Below the pieces are notes generated by a model. That model saw only the letters and a program-made list of their open reading frames with translations. It did no database searches and was not told the DNA's origin. DNA of 64,000 nucleotides from Marinobacter sediminicola. GTDB lineage: Bacteria; Pseudomonadota; Gammaproteobacteria; Pseudomonadales; Oleiphilaceae. Position 1 is the first letter of the stretch. Each line of letters begins with the position of its first letter. The DNA lies in assembly GCF_031157525.1 (NCBI RefSeq), contig NZ_JAVIXR010000001.1:496001-560000 (forward strand), given 5' to 3'. The translations under genes were made by a program, and so were the position numbers. Positions 8,202-17,033 of this stretch are shown piece by piece.

Positions 8202-10327
8202 GTTTTTGGAGCCGGTCGACGCCAGAGCCTGAAAAACAGAGCGACAGCCTGCCATCCCAGGCGCTGCTCTGGTTGATGGCGAGTTTTGCGTTATTGCTAA
8301 CGCCTCAGATTGATCGCCTGCCCCTGTGGCTAATCCTTGTGTGCGTCGCGCTTGCCGGCTGGCGATGGCTCGCCCAGCAGGGCCGTGTGCGTTTACCTGG
8401 GCGCTGGTTGCGAACCGGGATTATGTTAGCGCTGATTGCGGTTTACCTGGTGCGAGTCCAAGGAAGCTTTACCGTGGATACGGCGGCATCGTTCTTTGTA
8501 TTGACCGTTGGTTTGAAATGGCTGGAAACCCGCAGCGCCCGTGACTTCTACGTGCTGTTTTATATTCTGGTGTACCTGGCCACAGTAAACTTCCTGTTTC
8601 ATCAGGAAATTCATTGGGCGCTGGTAAACATCGGTTCCATCGCCTTACTGTTGATTGGGTTGCAGGTGCTTAATGCGCCGGATTTACCTGGAGGAATAAA
8701 AGCGGGGTGGCGCAGGCTGGCAAGCATGTTACTGAAAGTGCTGCCAGTTGTTGTGTTGTTGTTTGTGTTCTTCCCGCGCATGGAGCCGCTTTGGAGTGTG
8801 CCATTGGTGTCTGGTCAAGCCCGTAGTGGAATCAGCGACACCATGCGACCGGGAGATATTTCAAACCTTGCGCAAAGCAGTGCGCGGGCGTTCCGGGTGA
8901 CCTTTGGTGGTCCCATTCCCGCACACCGAGACAGATATTGGCGTGGATTGATCCTCGATACCCTCGATAATGGCACTTGGCGCCAGAGTGGCTACGAGCC
9001 TTTCCGTCGACCGGGGCGGGTTGATGTTGACGGCGGGATTGGAGCGATGGAACCCGGGCAGTACGATGTATTAATGGAGCCAACCGATAAGCGCTGGGCG
9101 TTTGCACTCGAAAATTCCGTAGCAGTTTCAGACAACGTAGTTAAAGAGGCCGATGATCTGTTTCGCTTCCGCCGGCCTGCAGATAGCGCAGTTCGTTACA
9201 GATTGGCGTTGAACGATTCCACAGAGCAGGTTAGCGAAGATCTAAAACCCGGCGACGCGCGTCGCTATTTGCAGTTGCCCGCATCGGGAAACCCGAGAGC
9301 CCGTGAATTGGCAGCGAAGCTGAGGCAATCCACGGATGATATGGGTGTTATCCGCACGCTGTTGAACCGGTTTCGGGAGCAGCCCTACTTCTATACCTTG
9401 CGCCCACCCAGAATGCCGAGCGACGGAATAGACAGTCTGCTTTTTGATGAAATGCGCGGGTTCTGCGCCCATTACGCGGGAGCCACCACATTTGTGCTGC
9501 GCTCGGCCGGAATTCCGGCAAGGGTTGTGGTCGGGTATCAGGGTGGCGAAAGCGGGGCGGGTAATGAGTACCTGGTTGTGCGCCAATACGATGCCCACGC
9601 ATGGGTTGAAGCCTGGGTTGAAGGTGAGGGTTGGATTCGCCTTGATCCCACGGCTGCTATCTCGCCAAGCAGAATCGAATCTGGCTTGCGGGAAGCGGTG
9701 GCCGACGAAGGGTCCTTCCTTGAAAACAACTGGGCATCTGCACAGCGGTATGGGAATGTGGCTGCAATAAGATGGATGAGCCAACAGCTTGATCGAGTGA
9801 ATTATCAATGGCAGCGCTGGGTGGTGGGTTATCAGGGTCAAAGCCAATTGAACCTCATGTCCCGTTTGCCCGGTGGGTTCGGTATGAAAGAGTTAGGCTA
9901 CCTCACCGCCGGTATTGTCGGCGTAGGCCTCTTGATAGCAGGCCTGATACCGGCCTTGCAAATACGCAGAGGGCGCAGCAAGGACCGCTATACTCGATTG
10001 CTGGATGGTTGGTATCAGCTGTGCGGGCGTGCAGGGGTGCCGGTAAGAAGTGGCGAAACCCCGGCCACTCTGGCTTCAAGGCTGGCGGCGGCTGAGCCTG
10101 CGGTAGCCGAATCGGCACGTCTTTTTGCCCGGATGGTGAACAGCCATTACTATAGTGCTGCATCGGCTCCTGGTTCTGGCAACGGCGATAACGGCCAGCA
10201 CCAAGATGATGAGCTGAGGCGTTTGCGCCGATTGCTGAGTACTATGAAGCGGCAGCTTCGCAGGGCCGGCAAAGCTCAGCCGAAAATACCAAGCTCCAAT
10301 GCCCATTCAGGAAAACACAGTGACTGA
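8198..10327 (+). CDS. tgpA: TgpA-type membrane transglutaminase (DUF3488/transglutaminase core)
   Basis: A 709-residue inner-membrane protein. Several transmembrane segments fill roughly the first 195 residues, a periplasmic transglutaminase-core domain follows, then one more membrane segment near residue 570 and a cytoplasmic tail. The papain-like triad is visible: Cys in MRGFCAHYAG (about 423), His in YDAHAWVEAW (about 466) and Asp in WIRLDPTAA (about 484). Pseudomonas TgpA has transglutaminase activity and is important for viability; the substrate is unknown. It overlaps the DUF58 gene by four bases, and the holB start lies inside its last codons. Confidence 0.9.
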   Translation: MSFWSRSTPEPEKQSDSLPSQALLWLMASFALLLTPQIDRLPLWLILVCVALAGWRWLAQQGRVRLPGRWLRTGIMLALIAVYLVRVQGSFTVDTAASFFVLTVGLKWLETRSARDFYVLFYILVYLATVNFLFHQEIHWALVNIGSIALLLIGLQVLNAPDLPGGIKAGWRRLASMLLKVLPVVVLLFVFFPRMEPLWSVPLVSGQARSGISDTMRPGDISNLAQSSARAFRVTFGGPIPAHRDRYWRGLILDTLDNGTWRQSGYEPFRRPGRVDVDGGIGAMEPGQYDVLMEPTDKRWAFALENSVAVSDNVVKEADDLFRFRRPADSAVRYRLALNDSTEQVSEDLKPGDARRYLQLPASGNPRARELAAKLRQSTDDMGVIRTLLNRFREQPYFYTLRPPRMPSDGIDSLLFDEMRGFCAHYAGATTFVLRSAGIPARVVVGYQGGESGAGNEYLVVRQYDAHAWVEAWVEGEGWIRLDPTAAISPSRIESGLREAVADEGSFLENNWASAQRYGNVAAIRWMSQQLDRVNYQWQRWVVGYQGQSQLNLMSRLPGGFGMKELGYLTAGIVGVGLLIAGLIPALQIRRGRSKDRYTRLLDGWYQLCGRAGVPVRSGETPATLASRLAAAEPAVAESARLFARMVNSHYYSAASAPGSGNGDNGQHQDDELRRLRRLLSTMKRQLRRAGKAQPKIPSSNAHSGKHSD

Positions 10328-11351
10328 TATTGCTCTAGAAATGCCGTGGCTGGAGAAACCCTGGCAGATGATTCAACGACTTCTGTCTGAGGGCCGGCTT
10401 CCCCATGCGTTGTTGGTTACTGGTGAGTGTGGTGTAGGCAAGCGAGCTTGGGCCGATGCGGTTTCCGGCTTGTTACTATGTTCCGCGCCTTCGCTCAAGG
10501 AGGGCGATGCGCCGGTTGCCTGTGGTGAGTGCCGTCAGTGCCAACTTCTTTCGGCATCCAGTCACCCGGATGTACGGGTGTTTTCGCCGGAAAAATCCCG
10601 GATGATACGAATTGAACAGATAAGGTCGCTATCGGCGTTCGCCGTGTCGTCACCGCAAGTGGCTGGTCGCAAGATTGCGGTGATTGATCGAGCCGATCAG
10701 CTCAACATAAATTCTGCCAATGCGTTACTGAAAACCCTTGAAGAGCCGGTGCCAGACTTCGTGCTTATACTTTTGCAGGAAAGCGGCCGGCCTGTATTAC
10801 CTACTATTCGCTCCCGGTGCCAGGTGTTGTCTATTCCACTGCCGTCGACGGAGCAGGCTGATCAGTGGCTTGCCACCAAAGTGACGCATTTAGAAGGCGA
10901 CAAAAAACCATCTGCGGAGCTTCTGGCCAAGTCGCTGATGCTGGCGGGTAACGCGCCCCGGTTGGCGTTGGAATATGCAACAGGTGAGTTTCCCGGGCTA
11001 CGGGATGACGCATTCGACAAGTTCCGTCAGTTCATGAGAGGCCAGGTGGCAGTGGCGGAAGCCGCCAAAGCGTTCAAGGCGCTTGGGCTGGAAGATATGC
11101 TGTGGTTATTTGAAGGCTGGGCCGCCGATTTGGCCCGACTGTGTGCAGGGGGTAAAGCCAGCGACCACGAAGCCGGAGAAATGATCGGGTTCCTGGCCAG
11201 CAACAACCCGGCCTGGCGCGCCCATGAGCTGCTGGACATGGTTCGAGAGGCTCGCACGGCGGGGGTCTACAATGTAAGCCCCGAGCTTGAGGCTAGCCGG
11301 TTGCTGATTGCCTGGCGCGACCTCATGCCCACAAAGCGCCGAGCGTCCTGA
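10320..11351 (+). CDS. holB: DNA polymerase III delta' subunit HolB
   Basis: Clamp-loader subunit that helps load the beta sliding clamp. The 343-residue AAA+ protein has a degenerate P-loop (GECGVGKRAW, residues 35-44), zinc-binding cysteines (C54, C68, C71, C74) and an SRC-type motif (IRSRCQ). I chose the GTG at 10320, which overlaps the end of tgpA by eight bases and is preceded by AGGA; an ATG at 10299 would extend the overlap without a ribosome binding site. pilZ follows, as in Pseudomonas, but the usual upstream tmk is not here. Confidence 0.9.
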   Translation: MTDIALEMPWLEKPWQMIQRLLSEGRLPHALLVTGECGVGKRAWADAVSGLLLCSAPSLKEGDAPVACGECRQCQLLSASSHPDVRVFSPEKSRMIRIEQIRSLSAFAVSSPQVAGRKIAVIDRADQLNINSANALLKTLEEPVPDFVLILLQESGRPVLPTIRSRCQVLSIPLPSTEQADQWLATKVTHLEGDKKPSAELLAKSLMLAGNAPRLALEYATGEFPGLRDDAFDKFRQFMRGQVAVAEAAKAFKALGLEDMLWLFEGWAADLARLCAGGKASDHEAGEMIGFLASNNPAWRAHELLDMVREARTAGVYNVSPELEASRLLIAWRDLMPTKRRAS

Positions 11352-11442
11352 TTACGCTTTTCGTTAGAACTCCTGCTATCATCGGGCAATATAAAGAGTT
11401 TTTATTTAATCTTAAAATAATCAATTTCAGAAGGTGTCAGAT

Positions 11443-11793
11443 ATGGGGCCCGGATTCGGCGCACGCAGCGGCATTCTTACCCTGACGATCAAGGATAAAG
11501 CGGTTTTATACGCCGCCTATATGCCATACATTCGCCAGGGCGGTCTGTTTATACCTACGCAAAAGCAATATCAGCTTGGCGACGAAGTGTTCTTGTTGCT
11601 GAACCTGATGGATGAGCCAGAGAAGTTGCCGGTTGCCGGTAAGGTTATCTGGATTACGCCAAAAGGCGCGCAGGGTAATCGAGCGGCCGGTATTGGCGTT
11701 CAGTTTAACGGTGATGATGAAAGTGCCAAAACCAAGATTGAATCCTATCTTGCCGGTTCTCTGAGCTCTGATCGCCCAACACATACAATGTGA
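11443..11793 (+). CDS. pilZ: Type IV pilus assembly protein PilZ
   Basis: Small cytoplasmic PilZ-domain protein needed for type IV pilus biogenesis in Pseudomonas and Xanthomonas. The sequence is highly characteristic (LLLNLMDEPEKLPVAGKVIW, WITPKGAQGNRAAGIGVQF, ending SDRPTHTM). It lacks the RxxxR and D/NxSxxG motifs for c-di-GMP, as is known for this founding subgroup, so it probably acts through protein contacts. The ATG at 11443 (116 residues) has AGAAGG eight bases upstream; a GTG at 11434 overlaps that site and is less likely. It follows holB after an AT-rich 91-base gap. Confidence 0.92.
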   Translation: MGPGFGARSGILTLTIKDKAVLYAAYMPYIRQGGLFIPTQKQYQLGDEVFLLLNLMDEPEKLPVAGKVIWITPKGAQGNRAAGIGVQFNGDDESAKTKIESYLAGSLSSDRPTHTM

Positions 11794-11807
11794 GGGGCTT
11801 TACACAG

Positions 11808-12728
11808 ATGAATGACCTTGCCTTAACGCCGAACGCTCAAGGCAGCGAGCCTGTTGTGCGCGAGATGGTGTGGCCACTGCAGCACATCACGCTTGCGGGC
11901 CTGAACTGGTGCAAATCTCCACAGTCTGCTGAGCCCGCTAACCCACCCATTATATTGCTCCATGGATGGCTGGATAACAGCCTGACTTTTTCCCGGCTAG
12001 CACCAGAGTTGGCGCAGCAGTCGGCGTTGTACGCGGTGGATATGGCGGGCCACGGTCATTCCGGGCACCGCCCCCCAGGGCAAAGCTACCAATTGATGGA
12101 TTACGTGGCAGACCTTGCCGAGTTGATAGAAACGCATTTCAGTGGCTTGGATCAGCTCGACATTGTTGGCCACTCATTAGGCGGTATTGTGGGTGCGCTC
12201 TATGCAGCTGCGTTTCCTGACAGGGTGCGCAAGCTGGTCATGATCGACAGCCTTGGCGCATTGAGCCATCCGGCAGCCGAAACCATTCCACAGCTACGAA
12301 AATCCATTAAAAAGCGGATCGCCGGATCTGGCCGCCCAGCGATCTATGCTGATATTGCCGCTGCAGCTAAAGTTCGTGAAGGTGGGTTTAGCCCCTTGAG
12401 CCATGAAGCAGCACTGGCTTTGATCTCCCGTAACGTGAAGCCTGAGGAAGAAGGATACGGTTGGCGAACCGATGCTCGTTTGCGGCACCCTTCGCCATTG
12501 ATGATGACCGAGGAGCAGGTAGTGGCTTCTTTGAAGGCCGTTAAAGCGCCTACTCTGTTTGTGAGGGCCAAGGAAGGACTGCTGACCACGCGAAAAGGGC
12601 TTGATAGTCGTGCGGAAGCGATATCGGATCTGAAAATGGTTGATGTGCCTGGAGGACATCATTGTCACCTTGATGGAGATACCCGTCCGGTTGCCGATGC
12701 TGTCAGACATTTTCTTGAGAACGAGTGA
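11808..12728 (+). CDS. Alpha/beta-fold hydrolase
   Basis: A 306-residue serine hydrolase of the alpha/beta fold. The oxyanion-hole motif LHGW is at 51-54, the nucleophile elbow GHSLGG has Ser123, and the C-terminal GGHHCHLDGD supplies the histidine. There is no signal peptide, so it is cytoplasmic; the substrate cannot be told from sequence. I chose the ATG at 11808 because GAGGGG lies upstream; the in-frame ATG at 11790 overlaps the pilZ stop and lacks a site. It sits 14 bases after pilZ, where tatD is found in Pseudomonas. Confidence 0.85.
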   Translation: MNDLALTPNAQGSEPVVREMVWPLQHITLAGLNWCKSPQSAEPANPPIILLHGWLDNSLTFSRLAPELAQQSALYAVDMAGHGHSGHRPPGQSYQLMDYVADLAELIETHFSGLDQLDIVGHSLGGIVGALYAAAFPDRVRKLVMIDSLGALSHPAAETIPQLRKSIKKRIAGSGRPAIYADIAAAAKVREGGFSPLSHEAALALISRNVKPEEEGYGWRTDARLRHPSPLMMTEEQVVASLKAVKAPTLFVRAKEGLLTTRKGLDSRAEAISDLKMVDVPGGHHCHLDGDTRPVADAVRHFLENE

Positions 12729-12732
12729 TACC

Positions 12733-13635
12733 TTGTCAAAGAATCTTGTACTTAGCTTTTTGGTTTCAGCGTTGCTATCAGCAGGCTCCGGTTTTACCGC
12801 TGCGGCCTTGCCTGGCGAAGCACCGCAGCCATTTACCCAATCAGTGCTGGAGGTGACCACCCGGATCGACTCAACTGGCCACCTTGTGTTGTTTAGTCCT
12901 GTGCGCGAGGTTAACAACGAGATTCGCTCTGAAACTATGGCCCGGTTGCCAGTTTCCGGGGAGGGACGTCTTTATCAAATTTCCCGGGATGCCAATCGTC
13001 GAGAGGCTCTGGAACATTACCTTGGGCAGCTTAACGAGCGTGGCGCGCAAATTTTATTCGAGTGTTCCGGCATTCGCTGCGGCCGAAGTAATGTGTGGGC
13101 AAACCAGATATTCAATCAGTCTGTACTTTATGGCCGTGACGGCACCCAGGATTACCTGGTTGCAGGTGTGGTCACCGAGGATGGCTCCCGGTGGCTGACC
13201 TCTGTTTACGCTGTTACCCGGGGCAACCTCAGGGAGTATGTTTGGGTGGAACACCTGAAGGTTGCCGCTGGCGCGGTTGTTCCTGGCCTTGGTTCGGTTA
13301 CAAGCCGGGTTGAGGGGCCTGTGATTGTGCCTTGGCAGGGTGGTGTTACATACCGATTTAACTGGCAGGCTACGGATCGTCGTAAGGTCAGTGAACTTGC
13401 CCGAACTGAAGGTGCAAAAGTGGTGCTCGTGGGATACTCCGAGCTCGGTGAGAGTGAATCGTTCAGTGCTTCCATGGAGCGTGCCCGCAGGGCTGTCGAA
13501 TCGCTTTCCGAAGTGCTCGCTAAAACAGGCGTTTCGAGGCAGCAGCAGGAGTTGGTTATTGTTGGGCCATCTGTAGTTGTATCTGATCCGGCTCGCCAGG
13601 GGGATCGGGTTGAAGTAATGGTTATAGCTCGCTAA
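12733..13635 (+). CDS. Exported DUF4892 family protein with OmpA-like C-terminus
   Basis: A 300-residue protein that I assign to DUF4892, a family without known function. A TTG at 12733, four bases after the hydrolase stop, gives a typical signal peptide cleaved near TAAA|LPGE. A longer form from the ATG at 12697 would overlap the hydrolase gene. The central part contains a possible disulfide pair (FECSGIRCGRSN). The last about 85 residues (VVLVGYSELGESE, RARRAVESL, RVEVMVIAR) have the layout of an OmpA-like peptidoglycan-binding domain, though diverged. It is probably a periplasmic or outer-membrane-associated envelope protein. Confidence 0.7.
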   Translation: MSKNLVLSFLVSALLSAGSGFTAAALPGEAPQPFTQSVLEVTTRIDSTGHLVLFSPVREVNNEIRSETMARLPVSGEGRLYQISRDANRREALEHYLGQLNERGAQILFECSGIRCGRSNVWANQIFNQSVLYGRDGTQDYLVAGVVTEDGSRWLTSVYAVTRGNLREYVWVEHLKVAAGAVVPGLGSVTSRVEGPVIVPWQGGVTYRFNWQATDRRKVSELARTEGAKVVLVGYSELGESESFSASMERARRAVESLSEVLAKTGVSRQQQELVIVGPSVVVSDPARQGDRVEVMVIAR

Positions 13636-13653
13636 TTGGAATGAGGTAGTAAC

Positions 13654-14805
13654 GTGCCGGATAACCCTGTAACCAAGGTTCCCGATAGCTCAGACATATC
13701 GACCACCAACTCAAACGTTAGTGACGAAAACAAAGCTCCGGAGAGTAAGCGCCAAACGGTTGCCCTCACGCTGGGCAGTGGTGGCGCCCGTGGTTATGCC
13801 CATATTGGTGCCATCGAAATTCTGGCGGAGCGCGGCTACAACATTGTGGCTATTTCTGGTTGCTCCATGGGTGCCCTGGTTGGCGGAATGTACGCTGCCG
13901 GCAAGATGCAGGACTATAAAGACTGGGTGACCGGGCTGGGCCAGTTTGATGTGCTCAAGTTGCTCGACTTGACCTTCAATGCCGTTGGCGCGATTCGGGG
14001 TGAAAAGATTTTTTCAATCGTTCGGGAAATGCTGGGCGATACCCGTATCGAAAATCTGCCGCTGCACTACACCGCTGTCGCCACTGATTTGCTGGCACAC
14101 AAGGAAATCTGGTTTCAGGAGGGCCCGCTGGATAGGGCAATCCGGGCTTCCGTTGCTATTCCAAGCGTTGTCACGCCCCTTGTTCTTGACGGCCGTGTGC
14201 TGGTCGATGGCGCTTTGCTGAACCCACTACCCATTATGCCGACTATTTCCGCTCACGCGGATCTGGTTGTGGCGGTGAATCTCAGTGGTGAAAATGACCG
14301 CCACCACCGTATTCCCGACGCTGCCTTTAGCGGATATCAGGGTGGCATTGGAGGTGATGGCCCTGATGCCATGGCGGATACTTTCCGCGACAAAGCCTCT
14401 CGTTGGCTTGACTGGGATTCCCTGAGATCCCTTGGTGGTGGGAAAGCCAGTGCGAGCGAGCATGAGAGCCCGGAAGAAAAAATCCACAAACAAGTGGAAA
14501 AAGAGCGTAGCAAGAAGAACGAGAGGAAGCAGCAGGAAGAGCACGAAACGATCAACTGGGATAAGTTGGGTATCGGCAAGTTTGATGTGATGAACCTGAC
14601 TATCGAAACCATGCAAAGTGCGTTGGTACAGTACAAGCTTGCGGGCTATCCGCCTGATTTGTTGGTGAATGTTCCCAAAAATGCCTGCCGGACCTACGAC
14701 TTCCACAAAGCCCCTGAGCTGATTCAGTTAGGACGCGAGTGCATGGCTGCAGCTTTGGATCGTTTTGAAGAGAACCGGAGCAGCTCTGGGCCATTGTCAG
14801 TTTAA
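13654..14805 (+). CDS. Patatin-like phospholipase
   Basis: A 383-residue protein of the patatin/RssA type. The oxyanion loop is GSGGARG (41-47), the nucleophile lies in GCSMG (Ser71) and the second dyad residue in the DGA of LVDGALLNP (about residue 186). The first 35 residues are polar and probably disordered, without a signal peptide. A charged Lys/Glu-rich insertion lies at about 265-300. The likely role is serine esterase or lysophospholipase activity on membrane lipids; the substrate is unknown. The start is a GTG, 18 bases after the DUF4892 gene and on the same strand. Confidence 0.85.
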   Translation: MPDNPVTKVPDSSDISTTNSNVSDENKAPESKRQTVALTLGSGGARGYAHIGAIEILAERGYNIVAISGCSMGALVGGMYAAGKMQDYKDWVTGLGQFDVLKLLDLTFNAVGAIRGEKIFSIVREMLGDTRIENLPLHYTAVATDLLAHKEIWFQEGPLDRAIRASVAIPSVVTPLVLDGRVLVDGALLNPLPIMPTISAHADLVVAVNLSGENDRHHRIPDAAFSGYQGGIGGDGPDAMADTFRDKASRWLDWDSLRSLGGGKASASEHESPEEKIHKQVEKERSKKNERKQQEEHETINWDKLGIGKFDVMNLTIETMQSALVQYKLAGYPPDLLVNVPKNACRTYDFHKAPELIQLGRECMAAALDRFEENRSSSGPLSV

Positions 14806-14856
14806 GCTAATGGCATGGTGGCAATACCATGGCTGCAGTAGAGCATTGAAACAGCG

Positions 14857-14862
14857 TATAAT
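14857..14862 (+). promoter_or_regulatory. Possible -10 element upstream of prmB
   Basis: A perfect TATAAT 30 bases before the prmB start. No good -35 hexamer is visible at 16-18 bases, so this is a weak call. Confidence 0.25.
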
Positions 14863-14891
14863 CCGCGCTGAATCCGACCTGACAGGAAACA

Positions 14892-15800
14892 GTGTTTGTG
14901 ACCAGCCCGATTGAAGACCTTCACACCGTTCGCGATTACCTTCGCTACGCCTCTTCGCAGTTTGCAGCTGCGCCGGTTTTTTTCGGCCATGGCACAGACA
15001 ACGTATGGGATGAAGCCGTGCATCTGGTAATGCGCAGCCTTTACTTGCCGCTGGAAAACAACACCCTGTTTATGGATGCGCGGCTGACCCGGGATGAGCG
15101 CCAGCTTGTGCTTGAGCGCATTCGACGCCGTATTGATGAACGCGTTCCCCTTGCTTACCTTTTGCGCGAAGCCTGGTTTATGGGGATGCCATTTCATGTG
15201 GATGAACGTGTGTTGGTGCCGCGCTCTCCCATTGGAGAGTTGATTGAAAACGGTTTCCAGCCATGGCTGGGAACCAAACCGGTTGAGCGGATTCTTGATC
15301 TTTGCACCGGAAGCGGTTGTATTGGTATCGGTGCGGCAACGGTATTCGAAGAAGCCACCGTGGATTTATCGGATATATCACCAGACGCTTTAGCGGTTGC
15401 CGAATCGAATATAGAATTCCATGAGCTGCAAGACCGAGTGCGTACTGTGCAGTCAGATGTGTTCGCGAATATAAGCGGGCGGTACGATATTATTGTGAGC
15501 AATCCACCCTATGTTGATGCGGAAGATATGGGTGACATGCCCGACGAGTTTCACCATGAGCCCGTATTGGGGCTTGCTGCCGGTGATGATGGGCTGGATA
15601 TTGCGCACCGTATTATTGCCGGAGCAGCAGAGCATCTTACGCCCGGCGGCTTGCTGATCGTCGAGGTAGGGAACAGCTGGGTGGCGCTGGATGAGGCTTA
15701 TCCGGAACTCCCGTTTACCTGGCTGGAGTTCAGCAATGGCGGCGACGGTGTCTTTGCGATTACGGAGCAAGACCTCCGCCAATGGCAGAGTAAAGGTTAA
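14892..15800 (+). CDS. prmB: 50S ribosomal protein L3 glutamine methyltransferase PrmB
   Basis: SAM-dependent N5-glutamine methyltransferase acting on ribosomal protein L3. The 302-residue length, the N-terminal helical domain and the class I methyltransferase core with GSGCIGI are typical. SNPPYVD (about 202-208) carries the NPPY motif that binds the target glutamine. AGGA precedes the GTG at 14892; a second GTG six bases later is also possible. It is followed after 37 bases by aroC, a common gammaproteobacterial pairing. Confidence 0.92.
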   Translation: MFVTSPIEDLHTVRDYLRYASSQFAAAPVFFGHGTDNVWDEAVHLVMRSLYLPLENNTLFMDARLTRDERQLVLERIRRRIDERVPLAYLLREAWFMGMPFHVDERVLVPRSPIGELIENGFQPWLGTKPVERILDLCTGSGCIGIGAATVFEEATVDLSDISPDALAVAESNIEFHELQDRVRTVQSDVFANISGRYDIIVSNPPYVDAEDMGDMPDEFHHEPVLGLAAGDDGLDIAHRIIAGAAEHLTPGGLLIVEVGNSWVALDEAYPELPFTWLEFSNGGDGVFAITEQDLRQWQSKG

Positions 15801-15837
15801 ACCAAATTATTCAAATACCCTAATAAGATATTGAATT

Positions 15838-16932
15838 ATGTCAGGAAATACTTTCGGAAAACTCTTTACCGTTACCACCTTTGGTGAAAGCCACGGGGCT
15901 GCATTGGGCTGTATTATCGATGGTTGCCCTCCCGGGCTGGAATTGTCGGAAGCGGATATGCAGGCGGATCTGGATCGGCGCAAGCCGGGCACGTCCCGAC
16001 ATACAACCCAGCGCCGTGAGGCTGATGAGGTTCGTATTCTGTCTGGTGTGTTTGAGGGTAAAACCACCGGTACGCCGATCGGGCTGATTATCGAGAATAC
16101 CGATCAGCGCTCGAAAGATTACTCCAAGATTTCTGAGCAGTTCCGGCCGGCACATGCTGATTACACCTATGCCCACAAATACGGCATTCGGGACTATCGT
16201 GGTGGTGGTCGTTCTTCAGCCCGTGAAACCGCTATGCGAGTTGCAGCTGGCGCGGTTGCCCGGAAGTTTTTGCAGGAGCGCCTGGGTATCCGTATTCGCG
16301 GGTATTTGTCTGAGCTTGGTCCGGTTCGTGCGGAGAAGCTTGATTGGGATCAGGTGCACCAAAACCCGTTTTTCTGTCCCGACGCCGATAAGGTGCCGGA
16401 GATGGAAGCCTATATGGATGCGCTCCGTAAGGAAGGGGATTCCATTGGCGCGCGCATTAATGTTGTAGCTGAGGGTGTGCCTCCCGGTTTGGGCGAGCCG
16501 GTTTTTGATCGTTTGGATGCAGATTTGGCCCACGCGCTGATGAGTATCAATGCGGTGAAAGGTGTAGAAATTGGTGCAGGTTTTGGGTGTATCACTCAAA
16601 AAGGTACTGAGCACCGGGATGAGATGACGCCCGAGGGCTTTTTGTCCAATGAGGCTGGCGGTGTACTTGGGGGCATTTCTTCGGGGCAGCCGATTCTGGC
16701 CAGCATTGCGCTGAAGCCCACATCGAGTTTGCGTTTGCCGGGGCGTAGTATTGATGTGCATGGCAATCCGGTGGAGGTTATTACCACCGGGCGTCACGAT
16801 CCTTGTGTGGGTATTCGAGCTACGCCGATTGCGGAGGCTATGATGGCCATTGTATTGATGGATCATTACTTGCGCCATCGTGGTCAAAATGGTGATGTTG
16901 TTGTTAAAACTCCGGTTATTGGGCAGCTCTGA
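15838..16932 (+). CDS. aroC: Chorismate synthase AroC
   Basis: Last step of the shikimate pathway: converts 5-enolpyruvylshikimate-3-phosphate to chorismate with reduced FMN as cofactor. The family signatures are present: GESHG near residue 17, a [12 protein letters not shown] segment at about 121-132, and [10 protein letters not shown] near 320. Length 364 is standard. The product feeds pabB and, through anthranilate, trpFBA in this window. It closes the co-directional run from 7.2 kb and converges on the LysR gene. Confidence 0.97.
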   Translation: MSGNTFGKLFTVTTFGESHGAALGCIIDGCPPGLELSEADMQADLDRRKPGTSRHTTQRREADEVRILSGVFEGKTTGTPIGLIIENTDQRSKDYSKISEQFRPAHADYTYAHKYGIRDYRGGGRSSARETAMRVAAGAVARKFLQERLGIRIRGYLSELGPVRAEKLDWDQVHQNPFFCPDADKVPEMEAYMDALRKEGDSIGARINVVAEGVPPGLGEPVFDRLDADLAHALMSINAVKGVEIGAGFGCITQKGTEHRDEMTPEGFLSNEAGGVLGGISSGQPILASIALKPTSSLRLPGRSIDVHGNPVEVITTGRHDPCVGIRATPIAEAMMAIVLMDHYLRHRGQNGDVVVKTPVIGQL

Positions 16933-17033
16933 CCTTTCCGGCTTTTGGTTAAAGTGCGGACGCTCGGGCAGGCTTTTGCCATGGCAATTGCCATTGTTAT
17001 CACTGTGGGAGGGCTTCACGCGCCGCCTGAGCC

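Noticed and set aside
9242-9847. 201-residue minus-strand open frame opposite tgpA
   Set aside because: Antisense to the transglutaminase core domain, which carries the intact catalytic triad.
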